A stretch of DNA of 60,473 nt from Hofstenia miamia (GCA_004352715.1 SCFE01000121.1:73297-133769); one strand, 5' to 3'; positions 1-31,520 are shown, numbered from the stretch's first letter. Numbers and translations are program-made. Notes: generated by a model not told the origin, from the sequence alone.

Positions 1-849
1 CATGGGAAAATTCAATTTGCCGAATTCCAAAAGCCTATACCAAAGCAGCCAGTAGAGAAAAACATTGCTGCGTCATCAAAATTTAATAGAGTTCCAACTG
101 CTGAAATAGTGGGAAAGATCCAGAAAAAAAATGCTATTGACAAATAGAAATCTTAGCTATCACGATCAGAATGGAATGCATGCCTTTATTCTTCAGAGTC
201 GCCTTAACATCCGTCCTTTGCCTTTAGTTAGTTTAAAAACAAGTGAGTTTATTTCACTGAAATCTGAAGGATCATATGTTACAACATGTAGTGATAAAAC
301 AGGTTACAAATACAGTGTCTATATTTCTGTACGAAAACACCAGTAAGATTGAATTTGCATTATGATTGATCAATATGAAAGTGAGCACCAAATTAAGCCA
401 CCATCTGTATTCAGTAATGGGAAGAACGCTCCTGAACATAATACAAACAAATATATAAAAAATGTTATAGAAAACTACTTTACTGCATACAAAGATTTCA
501 ATTTTATACCTACTGCAATTTGTGAAATGTGGGCAATCCATATTGTAGATCAAAAAACAGAAACTTTCTCCAAATAAAAAACGTGCCCACTATGCTCAGA
601 CAGATCACGCCGAGAAGTTGAAAGAAATTAATGAAAAACCATGCTGTTCAAACCCTCGCAAGCGATGTAAAAAGAAGTAAATGCGTTAAATGCTTAGATT
701 TTTTTGTAATCATGTTTTGTTAACATTGTATTTTGTAAGTATTAAAAGTTGCATTTTTATTTTTAATAAAAAGGAACAATAAAATATGACAAAAATCACT
801 CTATAGTAATTGAGAAATATTTAGCGCCATATATGTCTTACAAAAATAT
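1..849 (+). mobile_element. Crypton-like tyrosine-recombinase element, copy A (decayed)
   Basis: The 3' part of an element also present at 1856-3125. Two short frames make a broken tyrosine-recombinase catalytic domain. At 131-346 it reads NIRPLPLVSLKTSEF (first catalytic Arg box) and DKTGYKYSVYI (the Lys hairpin). At 362-577 it reads YIKNVIENYFTAYKDFNFIP and TAICEMWAIHI. In copy B this last box is TAIRKMWATHI, so copy A has lost the second catalytic Arg (Arg to Cys). The end carries TTTAGCGCC words and stops at a single N followed by (TA)n. The assignment to metazoan Cryptons rests on recognising the box pattern. No alignment was run. Confidence 0.6.
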
Positions 850-1878
850 NTATATATATATATATATATATATATATGGCCTTAGAAAATGGCACTAAAT
901 ATTATTTAACGAATTTTTCGATTTTTTCCCTAATATTTAGCCCTCACAAATCAAACAAATATTTAAATTTTTATTTGTTATTGTATTTAACTATTCCTAA
1001 GAATTGTTTCTTATTCAATTTCGAATTTGTAACAGCGCTGTGTTTCAAAATGCGGGAAAATGTCTCAAATACCGAACTTGTATCTGGCGGTAAATATCAT
1101 TTAAATATTGGCGGCTCTGAATCATATTTTTGTTTTTTGAGATGTCAGATTTTTCTGATATCGATGAAGAAAATCTCAGGTGGAAAATTTTGAAACCTCT
1201 ATTCACTATTCTGATGGAATGAATGAACAAACTTTTGAACCAAGAAGAAAGTTACAAAATTAACATATTCAACCGAAAAAACAAGTTTGTTTCCTTTGCA
1301 ACAAAACGTATACTAAAATGAGAGATCATCTTTCTTGCTATGCAGATTTAAATGAAACTAATCGCCTACTAATACTTGATTTTTACAGAACAAAGCATAT
1401 GAAAAAAGGCTTTGAATGTATTGTATGTTTACGAAGATTAAAAAATCGTACACAGTACTTAATGTTAAATAGTTGTAAAGCACTAATTGAACAAATTCGT
1501 ATAGTGAAAAATCCAGCAGATTTACATGAATTAGCAAAAGACATTAAAAAACTATTTTATTCTGAAAAAGCAAAGCCTAAAGAATTATTGAAAACTATGT
1601 TGAGAATCATCTGGATGATCTACGTGCATCAGGTATCCACGAATAATCAATAAAAATAGCATCTTCTAATACTGAGAAAGTTCTTGCATACAAACAAACT
1701 ATTGGCTGCAGATTCTTTGGCAAAGCCCTTAATACAATGAAAAAGAAGCGAAAATTGGTGCTTTGACAATGTTGAGAATGCTATCAAGTGTAAAGAAATT
1801 TGTAAGTTATGTAAAAGAGAACTTTAATGATAAAATCAAGATAGAAGCATGGAAAAATTCAATTTGCCGAATTCGAAA

Positions 1879-2287
1879 GGCTTTATTGCAGATCAACGGA
1901 CTCTGATTTCTAAAAGCCGAAGTCACGTCAAATAACATGCTAAGGGTTTACATCATCAAATGTTAAAAATTCATTGTTTAGGGTTTAGGTCTATAAAATA
2001 TTGAAAAATTTAGTTTTTAGGTATAGGTTATAGGGTTTAGGTTTAAGAAATGTAAAGTTGTGACTTGGGTTAGGGTTTAGGCCTATAAAATATTGCAAAA
2101 TTTAGGTTTTAGGTTTAGGTTATAGTGTTTAGGTTTAAGAAATGTCAAGTTGTGGCTTGGGCTAGGGTTTAGGCCTATAAAATATTGTAAAATTGAAAAT
2201 TTAAGTTTGCGTTCTAGATGACGTCATATACAGTGTTGCGTAGAAATAATATGTTTACATATCAGAGTCCGGATCTACAATAAAGCC
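1879..2287. mobile_element. 409-bp MITE-like inverted-repeat element with tandem-repeat core
   Basis: The ends are imperfect inverted repeats. The left arm (1879-1907) starts GGCTTTATTGCAGATC and ends GGACTCTGAT. The right arm (2261-2287) is its complement with GGCTTTATTGTAGATCC. The flanks show an imperfect duplication (ATTCGAAA at 1871, ATTCGCGA at 2288). Copy A of the host element lacks this insertion, which confirms it as an insertion. There is no coding capacity. Confidence 0.75.
1981..2200. repeat. 92-bp tandem repeat containing telomere-like words
   Basis: Units start with GGGTTTAGG(T/C)CTATAAAATATTG at 1981, 2073 and 2165, an exact 92-bp period, with two full units and part of a third. 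Each unit holds GGGTTTAGG or GGTTAGGGTTTAGG strings that resemble telomeric hexamers and heptamers. The array sits inside the inverted-repeat element at 1879-2287. Confidence 0.85.
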
Positions 2288-3125
2288 ATTCGCGAAAAGC
2301 CTACACCAAAGCAGCCAGTAGAGAAAAATCTTGCTGCTTCATCAAAATTTAATAGAGTTCCAACTGTTGAAATAGGGGGAAAGATCCAGAAAAATGCCAT
2401 TGACAAATAGAAATCTTTTAGCTATCATGATCAGATTGGAATGCAGAGTCGTCTTTAGTTAGTTTAAAAACAAAAAATATAGTGTCCATTATTATGTACG
2501 GAAAGATCAGTATGATTGAATTTGCAATATGATTGATCAATATGAAAGTGAGAATCAAATTAAGCCAACATATGTATTCAGTAATGGGAAGAATGCTCCT
2601 GAACAAATATATAAAAAATGTTATAGAAAAATACTTTACTGCATACAAAGATTTCGATTTTATACCTACTGCCATTCGTAAAATGTGGGCAACTCATATT
2701 GTAGATCAAAAACAGAAACTTTCTCCAACTAAAAAACGTGCTAGCTATAGCTATGCCCAGACAGGTTACTCTGAAGAGACTGCAAATAACAATTATGTGC
2801 TTCCCGCAGAAAAGCAAAAGATGATAAATTTCTACGCCCAGAAGTTGAAAGAAATTAATGAAAAACCATGCTGTTCAAACATTGTAAAAAGAAGTAAAAG
2901 CGTTAAATGCTTAGATTTTTTTGTAATCATGTTTTGTTAACATTATGTTTTGTAAGTATTAAAAGTTGCATTTTTATTTTTAATAATAAGGAACAATAAA
3001 AAAATCACTCTATAGTAATTGAGAAATATTTAGCGCCATATATGTGTTACAAAAATATTTAGCGCCAGTATACAAATTTCTGTATATTATTTACCGCCAG
3101 AATTATTTAGCGCCCCGTATTTTTC

Positions 3126-3806
3126 ATAAAAAATTATTTTTATATATATATATATATGATGTTTTAATCCAGAAAGTTACACATGGCGATGCAAAGACTT
3201 GACATGGCATATGCACACATTTCAAACTATATAAATTGGGAACATTTCAGGTTGGTTAGTTATTATATTTTTTATTATCAAGGGGATTTGAACTCAGTAA
3301 GCACTGAATAATTTATAAGTACACAAATACATATATTTAAAAATATTTTAGATAAAGCCAAACATAATTATTCCTGTATGAGGCTGCTGCCACTGACACG
3401 TGCGTTTGAATCTCTTTGCAAACGAAAATCTTTCAAACTTATTTTGGAGCTTCTCCTCCAATATTATCAAAATACAAGCGTTCAAAAGTTGCTTGATCAG
3501 TATTCAAGTTTAAAAAATTATTATAAACAGCTTCTGTAAAAAATATTACTAAATTCTCTAAAAAAGTGAGATTACATTTTCAAAAAGCAGAAGAATTCAA
3601 TTTATAATAATAAATTGAGAGATTCCAGAAAATAAATTTAATTATCATTCTAATTGCAAAACTGTAGATTGCTGAAACTATAAACATTTTTTGAATTTAG
3701 ATTTTCATAGTGATTCCTCTAAAACTAACCCAACTATTCTCACCGGCTTTTTATAAAATTTAATTTAAAAGCGGCTGCAAACCGGTTCCATTTCTGTGTT
3801 GGCAAC
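3126..3806. other. Intergenic or intronic stretch, nothing recognised
   Basis: AT-rich, with a short (TA)n at about 3142-3159. I searched the minus strand for the missing CNH exons of the kinase gene and found none. Confidence 0.5.
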
Positions 3807-3814
3807 GTCCAAAC

Positions 3815-4146
3815 CAGACTTGTCAACGAGCCGAGCTTAAGCACAGTATTAGATATACAACGAGCCTATTTTAGACAAAGCAAGTTTATAGTTCTGCTGT
3901 TAATTTGATTATGAAGACTTTCCTTATTTTTTGCAGTCAGTATGCCTTTAATATAATCTTATTTAAGAAATGTTTATTAAAAAATAGGAAGAGCTATGTA
4001 AAAAACTCTGAGCAGAATATTTTTAAAAAAATTCCGAGCTAAAACGAGCCTCATTCAAAGATTTTATGTGGCGAGCCGAGCCAAACTTACACAACATTTC
4101 AATGAGCCGAGCCGAACCTGGAAATGTCGGCTCGTTGACAAGTCTG
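3815..4146. mobile_element. hAT-type MITE, 332 bp, with 8-bp target duplication
   Basis: Terminal inverted repeats begin CAGACTTGTCAACGAGCCGA on the left and are matched on the right by TCGGCTCGTTGACAAGTCTG. A perfect 8-bp duplication GTCCAAAC flanks it (3807-3814 and 4147-4154), as expected for hAT elements. No ORF. A second copy lies at 12221-12565. Confidence 0.9.
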
Positions 4147-4261
4147 GTCCAAACCACAATGATGATTCGTAAATTCAATAACCGTAAATGAACAATTAAA
4201 AATTATATTATTAATGCACAGTTGCTTTTTTCTAAAGAATAATGAATAATGAGAAAAGTAC

Positions 4262-22730
<18,469 letters not shown>

Positions 22731-23652
22731 TACTAAAGCATAGCAGTTTATTTACATTACAAATATTCACCTTATCAGCTGATTAAGCAAATAAACAGCA
22801 AATATATTATTATTGTGTTCTTGCAATTTTTAGAGCTATACATTTGAACTAATACAATATACAAAATTTCATTTAGTATTAGTAACAACAAAATAAAAAA
22901 GAGTAGCAACAATAAATAAAAAAATCAAAAAGTTTTTTGAAATTTACAAGTTGCTATCAGAAAAACATATGCTCCGTATCTTATTAAGGTGTTGTTGTAG
23001 AAGTCTACATTTTTTAAAATAATCACAGAAATATAATCAAAAATAGAATTTATTAGCTAACATTGAGAAGTTTTCAGATAGGTAAGTGACAAAGACGCAA
23101 CGCTACACGTAAATATATCTAATTAATTAATTCTAATTTTGTGAATTAGATAAAAAGTTGTAAAAAGGACAATGCTAAATTATCTAAGCAACTTGTATAT
23201 TGACCGAAATCTTAATTGTTGACCTTCTCCTTAACTGTAAGTAATCATGAATGAGGTCATTATTTGACAATTAGACATAGTCATTAAGGAAAATTTACCA
23301 AACACTAGAAGTGATAGGACCAAACCAATACTTAGAATTCTTAAAAAGTTTTAATTTGATATTATTATACAAAAACTAGAAATATTTATTGATAAGATTA
23401 GGTGAAAGCAAGTAAGATATAAAATTACAAGACAATGTCAAACACTTTCTACCTATACTTGTAGAAAATCGGGCAGTAGTCACCCAGAAATGACGGGATA
23501 TTAAAAATATTGAGAGGGGCATTTCCTAGATACATCTGATTTTATTTTCGTCGAAGATACGTTTCTATATTCGAATAGTGAATATTTTTTTTAAATATAA
23601 TTTAGTATCGTAATAATAGCCTTAAAAGTGTGGTTTTGAACAGTATTATTTA
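22731..23652. other. Upstream flank of the kinase gene, nothing recognised
   Basis: Expected to contain the 5' UTR or promoter of the kinase gene. No clear core promoter or conserved element is visible. Confidence 0.4.
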
Positions 23653-23739
23653 GTGTTTTGCACGTTTAATCAACTTTACAAAAAACAATCAATCGTCTTC
23701 AATCTATCATTATCCCTTTTTTTCTCTTTCGCCCAGATA

Positions 23740-23996
23740 CTTACATTAAAGAAAATATCTGAATTTATTAATAACAAAGATTCTATTAAAATGCTTGTTT
23801 CCTCAAGTGTATACGAATACCAATGTGAGAAATGCAATCATTCTTACAATGGAAAAACCAAGAGACATTTTGAAACCAGGATAAAGGAACACTCACTAAG
23901 AACACTAAATTTGCTAAAGCCCTATTAATAAAACACCCACCAACTATTTTAACATCATTTTATGTAGCAACCGTAAAATATTAGTTCCACGAATTT
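23740..23996 (+). mobile_element. Penelope-like element fragment, GIY-YIG endonuclease
   Basis: The frame 23653-23928 contains VYEYQCEKCNHSYNGKTKRH followed by FETRIKEH. This is the GIY-YIG nuclease signature as found at the C-terminus of Penelope-like retroelements: a Tyr pair, a CxxC, then GKTKR and R-x-KEH. The frame shifts just before its stop and the similarity continues weakly to about 23995. The reverse transcriptase is not present upstream, so it is a truncated copy. Confidence 0.7.
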
Positions 23997-25648
23997 GTAC
24001 TGGAGAGGATTTAGATCGAAACCGGTTACTAATATTAAATTAAAATACATATTAAAAATTAATAGAGTGAAACCTATTCAAATACATAATTATAATTTAT
24101 ATTAAGCTGGAGTACCATGGTTGGTCAAGTGGATAGTGTTTTACATCACTTTGGATGTCTCACGGTGGAGAAAAATTAATACGAACAATTTACCTACCGT
24201 CTCACGAGTAGTCAAGGCAATTGTGGCTAAAGAAAATGAAACAATGTTTGATACATTATTTGGAACCTCAAATTGATTCCGTAGAGCATCAAACCTCAAT
24301 TAATGATTATTTACGCTAAAAAAAAGGAATTCAAAGCCAAAAAAGGATGCTGGAGCGAAAATTTATTGTACACAACTACATGTACCTCGTCTTTGCCTTC
24401 ATCGAAATGGAAAGCAAAATGGCTTAGAATGTAGAAAAAGTATCGTGAGAGTGATTGCTAAAACAGCATTGACTTAGGAATGAAAATTTAAATAACTAAG
24501 CACTAAACATAAATAAACAAACGATAAAACTATCGGATGTTGAGTTAAAAGCAGATGTGTACAAACATATTTCCTTAACTTTCCATGTATAATATTTCGT
24601 ATCTGAATATGCCTAGTACCTAAAATGTACATGACTATTGAAAATGTAAAACAATACCATGAACTTAATCAACTCAAACTCCTAGCATCACATTTTCAAT
24701 ACAAAGTATTATAACATCCTTTAGACTTAAAACGCAATTTCTTATAAACAAACAAGCAATTATGCACAAGAATATATAAACTAGTTGATGAAAGATACAT
24801 ATTCTGTCCGCACTTCAATGGAATATCAATGGAGCAATGGAATTATAATGGATTCTAATACAATTAATCAACCGGTCACCTAGGTAAGCAAAACACATAG
24901 GATGAATATCTAAATAATGTGATATTCAAAAAATTTAGAACATGAAACTCCCTAATTAATTCAAAAAATCTAATATAACTGCAGATTAGATATGACAGAT
25001 AATGTCAAGAGAACCTATAAATTCTTACAAATATATTCGATTCCAATTTCTATAAATTATGCAAAAATTTTTGCTAGATAAAATTTATCAGTACATACCT
25101 TTGTATTAAAAAATTTTACATTAGAAAACATGCAAAAAAAATTAGAAAAAATTATTCATTAGGCGTCAATGAAGTTTTCATTTGGCTCGTTTAGTTCACG
25201 AATTATTAGTCATGACAAAAATCATTTTCGAGACAATTTGTGAAATTTTTAAAAGTTCATATTCAATGGAAAACTAATTCATTATTTGCTTAAAAGGAAT
25301 GTTCAGAAATGCAAGGGTATTAAAAACATTTTTATTTTAGTTGTTAAATTGGAATCTCATAAGATATTCTGCTTATAAGAAAGTGTACATTATATTCTAT
25401 ATATGATTTCAAAATCATGAAAAATTAATATATTTCTAATAACTTCAAAATAGAATTTTTCAAGCTAATTAACTTTGATTGGATGTCAGGAAAATTCTTG
25501 TAGTAAAAAATGTAGATCATGAGTTTGCAAATGCTTCAATAGCACAGTAACATTACAATAAATGCAGCAACATTGCACAATTTAGGTAAACAACATGAAA
25601 GCTGCATTAACACAAAAATGAAACAATGGTCTCATCCAGAAATGTCGA
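23997..25648. other. AT-rich stretch, nothing recognised
   Basis: No supported gene or element. CpG occurs at ordinary density here, in contrast to the next 8.4 kb. Confidence 0.5.
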
Positions 25649-27289
25649 TCTAAAATCACATTTTAGAGTACTATGATGTATCATCTGCTGTAAATCTGGT
25701 GCACATCCTTTGCAGTTTACAACAAGACAAACTTTCAGAGCTAGGATGATCCACTTACAGTTACAGAAAAGTATATTGATAAGTATGATTTAATGAATTA
25801 AATAATGTTTTATCTAAAATAGCCAGAAATAAATTCACATGAACTTTAGAATAAAGAATTACTTACAACCTTCTAACTGGCACATATTAAAGCTTTGCAT
25901 TGAACATGCAAACTAATAAGAAAATGTTGGACATTCTGGTGTAATGCACTCAACAGAATATTAACTTTAGATATGGAATCAGAGGAGGCAAGATGTTCTT
26001 CATGAACAGTTTATATGCAAAACTCCTTAATTTCACAAAGTTGCAATGCTCATTCAAGTGTGAGTTCTTAACATTCTGAGTACTTGAATACCCTGCATCT
26101 AATTGATAGTTGATGCATGTATACACTCAGATAAATAAAGTGTGAGTTTGAAGAAAACAAAAGTGATCTCAGGCAAATTATCAAATCATCATTCCCAAGA
26201 TAACAATTTCAGGACAAATCAACTTTGTTTTAACATTGAAGTGGTACCATTTCATTGGTTGAAACTATGTTGCTTCAACAATGTCAAATAGGTTGCTTTT
26301 TGGTTGTTTTTTATGAATGAAAAAGCAATATTTTGAGGTCATAACAACATTGTTTTATTTTGCCACATGATTGTTTTAGCATTAATTTTATATGCAAAAC
26401 AAAATTTTATATTGCTAAGCTGATAAAACATTGCTGTTTAAACAAACACAAGCCCAACAAAGGGCAGACCACAATCTTTGAGATACTGTCAAGCAAACAT
26501 TTGTTAAATGTTTAAATGAATATCTTGTATATAAATGATAACAATGAGCATAAAAATCTGCCAAATTTGACAAAAATTTTAAAAATCTAAAATTAAGCAT
26601 AATTTTGAAATAGTACTTTCTTAAGTTGTGAAAAATCTTTATTGTTCAATTGTAACTTATTTTATTTAACATTCAATATCAAGGTGTCCAAATATTCATG
26701 AATAAATTATTTTGAAAATTCACTTATGTTGTATATTATAATTATTCAGAAATTAAAAATTTTAAAAAAGGTTTTGCAAATCCTTTTTATTATAAAAGAA
26801 TCTAGTAATAAAACTAACAAAATGAGTTTTATTTGCAAGCATCTGCTCACTGTTTATTTATTACTAAAGTTGTTATTATGATGTTAGTGGTTGCTGCACC
26901 AACCAAAAGTATGAAACAACTATAAACAACATAAAAACCACCAAAATTGTTATCTGGGTCTTGGACAAAATCAGTCAAATGATCACAATTAAAGAATAAA
27001 TGTTTTCTGCCTGTCTTGCTCTTAAATGCAGATATTTCTGAAATTAAATTTAAATTTAACAATGAATAAATACAGGAATTCTACAATTCTGTAGTTATAT
27101 AATGGATGAAATTTTATGGGAGTGGTTTATTGGTGGTGCAGTTTGGAGTTGAAAAATGTTCTCAGAGGCACTACTTTGTGTTGAATGGCAAATGTGGTGG
27201 AAGCATTTACAGTTCAAACTATTACTATTTTACAAATGCTTCATTCTTTATATACAATGCTATTTACAATATTTACAAATATGACAACA

Positions 27290-27750
27290 ACCAGTCACCA
27301 ACATGAAAAGCATGAGGTCTGGCTGATAAATAATAACAACTACTGGCCAATGTTACACACCACCCCATGGACAAGGATCCAGCCCAAAAGGATCCATTTG
27401 ACAGCTCTTTGCTCAATCATGCAAAAACTAAGGTGTAGACTCAGCTGACTCCTATCAATTGGGTTAATCTTGTGGAGAGGCATTGGATTTAACCTTTGAA
27501 ACAAGGTCCATTAGGGAGTGTGGCCAGTGATGACTGAGAACAACAGATAAAAGCCATCTTTTGGCATTGCAGCATCATTCAACAGCTCCTCACTCAAACA
27601 TGCAAAAACTAACTCAGCTTACTCCTATTGATTGGGATAATCTTGCAGAGAGGCATCAGAATGTTCTGCATCACCTGAGGGTCACCATATAGAATCAGTT
27701 CAAGTGCAAGGTCTGGCCAATAAATAATAACAACTACCAGCTGATGCTAC
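27290..27750. repeat. Diverged direct repeat, two units about 280 bp apart
   Basis: The segment with CATGCAAAAACTAA, ACTCCTAT and GAGAGGCAT occurs at about 27401-27490 and again at 27580-27660. AGGTCTGGC followed by TAAATAATAACAACTAC occurs at about 27313 and 27710. The units are clearly related but carry substitutions and indels. Confidence 0.7.
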
Positions 27751-30252
27751 AATAATAGAGAAATTATTGCAAGTTTTAAAATACTTTACTTTGTTATTAG
27801 ATTCATGGTATTTAAGTAATTCAAGGTAAGTTCATCTGAGAACTGTGAAGTGGATCACAGCTTTATTCTCAGACCTTCACACATATAAAGAGATTAGTTA
27901 TCTTGCTTCTGTTTAAACTACTTTACTTTATGCTTTACCCTACAGTTAAGCTGGAGAATTTTACATTATTGAAACCATATACTATACATATTGAAAACAT
28001 ACTACAACCCCAATATTATATTTTGCTGAGATGCATTAAAAGAGTGGTATAAAATTAATGGAAAATTTTATGTCATTTTTAACAGACCAATAATTTTTAT
28101 TATTTAGCTTTGAAAAATATTATATTATATCTATAAATTTGTACTCAAAATTATTATGAAAACATTTATTAATTAAAATCAAATAAAGTTAATGTCAAAT
28201 ATAGGCCTGTGTTTCATGTGATGCATCATGTAAAAATGGATGTAGGTATCTGTTACCAATGAAATATTATCTGGAATGAAAAGCATAGTCAGATACAATT
28301 TAATAAAAGATGTATTGTAATCAGATTTGATTATTCCAGCACACAGTAAGCTGCATATATGTTATCATTAAGCTAATTAAACATGTTTATAATCTAGGAC
28401 TGATCAGTAGACTTGACATTTCATGTCTATTCTGATTTAAATACATACTTATGCTATTCAATTCCAACACATTGACTTCCACTCAATGTGAATTTTGCTC
28501 TATGCTTATAAAAATATTACAAAATACTTACATTTTCACTTTCCAAAAGATTATCAATTAGATAAACATAATACTGATCAAGGTTTTCAAGTGCTCAGTT
28601 TGTTAAAAAGAACTTGAACTCTAATGCGTTTATAAAATTTGATTGGAAAAACTGAGAAAACAAATCATCAATGCTCAAACTTCAACCTAATCAAAATCCA
28701 CTTGAATGTACCATAAAATTTGAATTATTATAAATTTCAATTTCTTCATAAATCACAAATAATTATTTTTCAGCTTACAAGATTTGGAATTATAATAAAA
28801 AATAGTATTTTACACCAACAAAACTCAGAATAAGAAAATTCTTAATATAACTTAAAATTGTCTTTAAAAAATGCTTGAATGCAACCTCAAAATATAAAAA
28901 CTTAATCTTGTACTAATGTAGAATCAGAGGCTTGAACTAGAACAGCACTGAGGAACTTAATGTCACAGCAGAGCAGAAGGTTGCAAAAGTGACCATCTTG
29001 TAGCAGCCCAGAGAAAACATCAGTAATTCATCCATGTTACTAGTAACTGTTTAGAAAGAAAACATCCAGGATGACCAATTTATATGGCTTCAAGCCAGAG
29101 TGATGTCCAAGAAGAGAGATTTGTCAACTTGCTTGAAAGGTGCTAATCTATTTGTCTCATTTATTATTATCTGCCTCAATAAACAATAAACATCTCAATG
29201 GTTTTCTTATTTCTCAGCTCATGTAATAATAGAATGTAATTACTATGCATTTATGCTAGCCAATCACATATTATCATCCCAGTGTAATTGATTATAAGTG
29301 TAGGTTGATGTTGAATTCAAATGAAAGGTTTATTATATCTACATGTAACCCTATCCATAACTTAATGTGGTCTACAATTTGGGATGCTACTGTCTAAGAA
29401 CTAGATCATCATCCATGCACAGAAGAGTGACTCCCAAATTGTTGCTGCATGAAATTTAATCAATTATCATAACCCAAGTAATAATGATAATAACAGTAAA
29501 GAAAAGCAAATGCAGTTTGAGTGAAATAACATCAATTGCCTTTTCTCTACATTTTCCCTCATATTTATACAAAATCATGGTTTTTACCTGTCTTTGTTTA
29601 CAACTTAAACATCACATTTTCCCTCACAAATTAAATTGAGCAATAATAACATGTTAGCACCAATTGAGGGGACATTACTTTTGCTTTGTGATTTAGACTT
29701 GAAAATAAAAGTACATCATACTGACGTCACTGAAAATTACAAAAATTTAATGGGCACAATGTCCCTGAGTGATTCTACACTAAGTAACTTGAACCCAACT
29801 AAAAAACCCTGATGATAATAATAACAAACAATCACAAGCTCATATTCATTCATACTTCAATGACAAAGGTATGCTTACATGCATTTTTTAGAAGCATTGC
29901 CAATGTTCTAGTGGCTCAAAAAGTTATGTTTTAGAAATTTCTTGAATATTTTATTATTTTTTGATAATCTAAAATCTGTATCTAAATTATTCCATTCCCT
30001 TGCTCTGCTTAATAAAAAATAACTTTGATAATATTTTTATCAGCTTAATACTGCTACAATGCATAATGGGTTTTACAAATTATATTTTACAATAGAGTTC
30101 ATAAATTTTAGTGAGCCTGTTAGCTTATTTGGTGTTTGTACATAGTAGCTAAACTCATAAATTTGATGGCATATTTAGGACAATTTTAAAATTTCATTAA
30201 AAACTTTTAACACATTGATTTCCAAAACTTTATTATCAAATAAGAACATAAT

Positions 30253-31320
30253 ATATGTGTTAATATAATAATATATTTCAAATGAGAGACAATGGCCCTT
30301 CACAATTCACTATCCTCAGTCATCTCTTGACACTACTGAAATCAGCAAGCAACTGTGACATATCCATCTGCCTTAATGATCTGATAATTCTTTGCTTCAA
30401 TTGAAGAATGGTTGTGGCCTCCCAACCTCCCTCATACACTTTGGCTTTGAGAGAGCCCAAAAATTCCCTATTGGATGGCATTGAGGAATGTTTGGAGGGT
30501 TGCATAACTTAGGCATGAATGGGAATTAGTTTAATGAGTGGATGCCAGGTCTGGCCAGAACATGATGTCATCGCCTTGATGGTGGTCTTGTATGAATTGA
30601 ACCAGTGCATCACTTACACAATGTTCCTGGTAGAAAGCTGCACTGACACTGTTTGGCCTTTCAAGAAAAATGGGCTTACTGATGGAATTCTTGGAAACAC
30701 ACACCCATACCATCAGTTGCACTGGAAATTTCTTCTCAGTTCAATATTTCTAACAGGATGCAGCAGCATGCATATTGGATGTAAAAATGTGATCATTTCC
30801 TGGTAGGAAATCACATTTCAATTTGAAATTGGACTCATTGTCCATCAATACCTTCTTTCCTCTTAAAAGTCTAAGTAATTTACCAGCATGTACATTGGCT
30901 GTTTTTTCTTGCTGTGGAGTATATTGTGGTGCTTTAATTCATTTACAGCATTTAAGTCCATGTTCCTTCAGCACATTTCTCATTGCTTTATCACAAACAT
31001 TGTATTTCTTTGCTTCTTGTTGCAATGAAACCCCCTGTCTGTTGGACAGCCACCTGCAGATACTTGCACATTGAGAATTGCTCAATTTTTTGTTATGTTT
31101 GCCAATCCCAGCTTTGTGAGATAAATCCTGACCCATTTCTAACTTCTTTAACAATGAGTAAATGGTTGACTGTGCATAACCCTCATGTAGGAAGTGTTTC
31201 ACAGTAAACATTTTATTTTTGTCATAATGCACATCCCAAAATTTGCTAACTTGATTGTGCAGTTCTTTTTCTGTCATGCTGTAAAACACAAATGCACTAT
31301 AGTGTAATATTAATACAGTG
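30253..31320 (-). pseudogene. Tc1/mariner-superfamily transposase remnant
   Basis: Read on the minus strand. 31289-30939 gives the DNA-binding half: an N-terminal helix region with YAQSTIYSLLKKLEMGQDLS and later CDKAMRNVLKEHGLK. 30722-30531 gives LMVWVCVSKNSISKPIFLE and later DIMFWPDLASTH, equivalent to the MVW and second-Asp blocks. 30505-30320 gives the C-terminal EGGWEATTILQLKQRIIRSL. Stops and frameshifts separate the blocks, and CpG-type decay is evident. Inactive. Confidence 0.75.
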
Positions 31321-31497
31321 TTATTGTGAGGTGTATATAATAGAGTGTAAGAAGAAATTTGATTGGCTGCCTTATTTTTCTTTTGCTGCTTTTAATAGTA
31401 TAATGTATTTTGTCTAGATTTAGCATACACACCCATTAGTTAGTTTATTGATGTTAAATAGCATCCACTTAGCCCTGTTATAGACACTATTTATTTA

Positions 31498-31520
31498 CAA
31501 CAACAACAACAACAACAACA
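31498..31520. repeat. (CAA)n microsatellite
   Basis: Seven or more uninterrupted CAA units. Confidence 0.95.

Larger units (their letters stand above)
870..3125 (+). mobile_element. Crypton-like tyrosine-recombinase element, copy B (decayed, interrupted)
   Basis: A longer copy of the element at 1-849. The 5' part has a frame at 1318-1653 preceded by a CFLCNKTYTKMRDHL zinc-finger-like stretch and followed by frameshifted fragments. The 3' frame at 2533-2940 keeps TAIRKMWATHI and, further on, SYAQTGYSEETANNNYVLP. These look like the Arg box and the nucleophile Tyr region of tyrosine recombinases. A 409-bp inverted-repeat element is inserted at 1879-2287. GGCGGTAAATA/GGCGCTAAATA words occur near 1085 and, in inverted orientation, at 3028-3112, so they may be subterminal repeats. 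Stops and frameshifts make it inactive. Confidence 0.6.

Noticed and set aside
1981-2200. True telomere or chromosome end
   Set aside because: The TTAGGG-like words are embedded in a 92-bp unit inside an inverted-repeat element, not in a pure array.
24106-24190. tRNA or tRNA-derived SINE (GGTCAAGTGGATAG resembles an A box)
   Set aside because: No B box, no acceptor stem and no fold; the A-box match alone is not enough.
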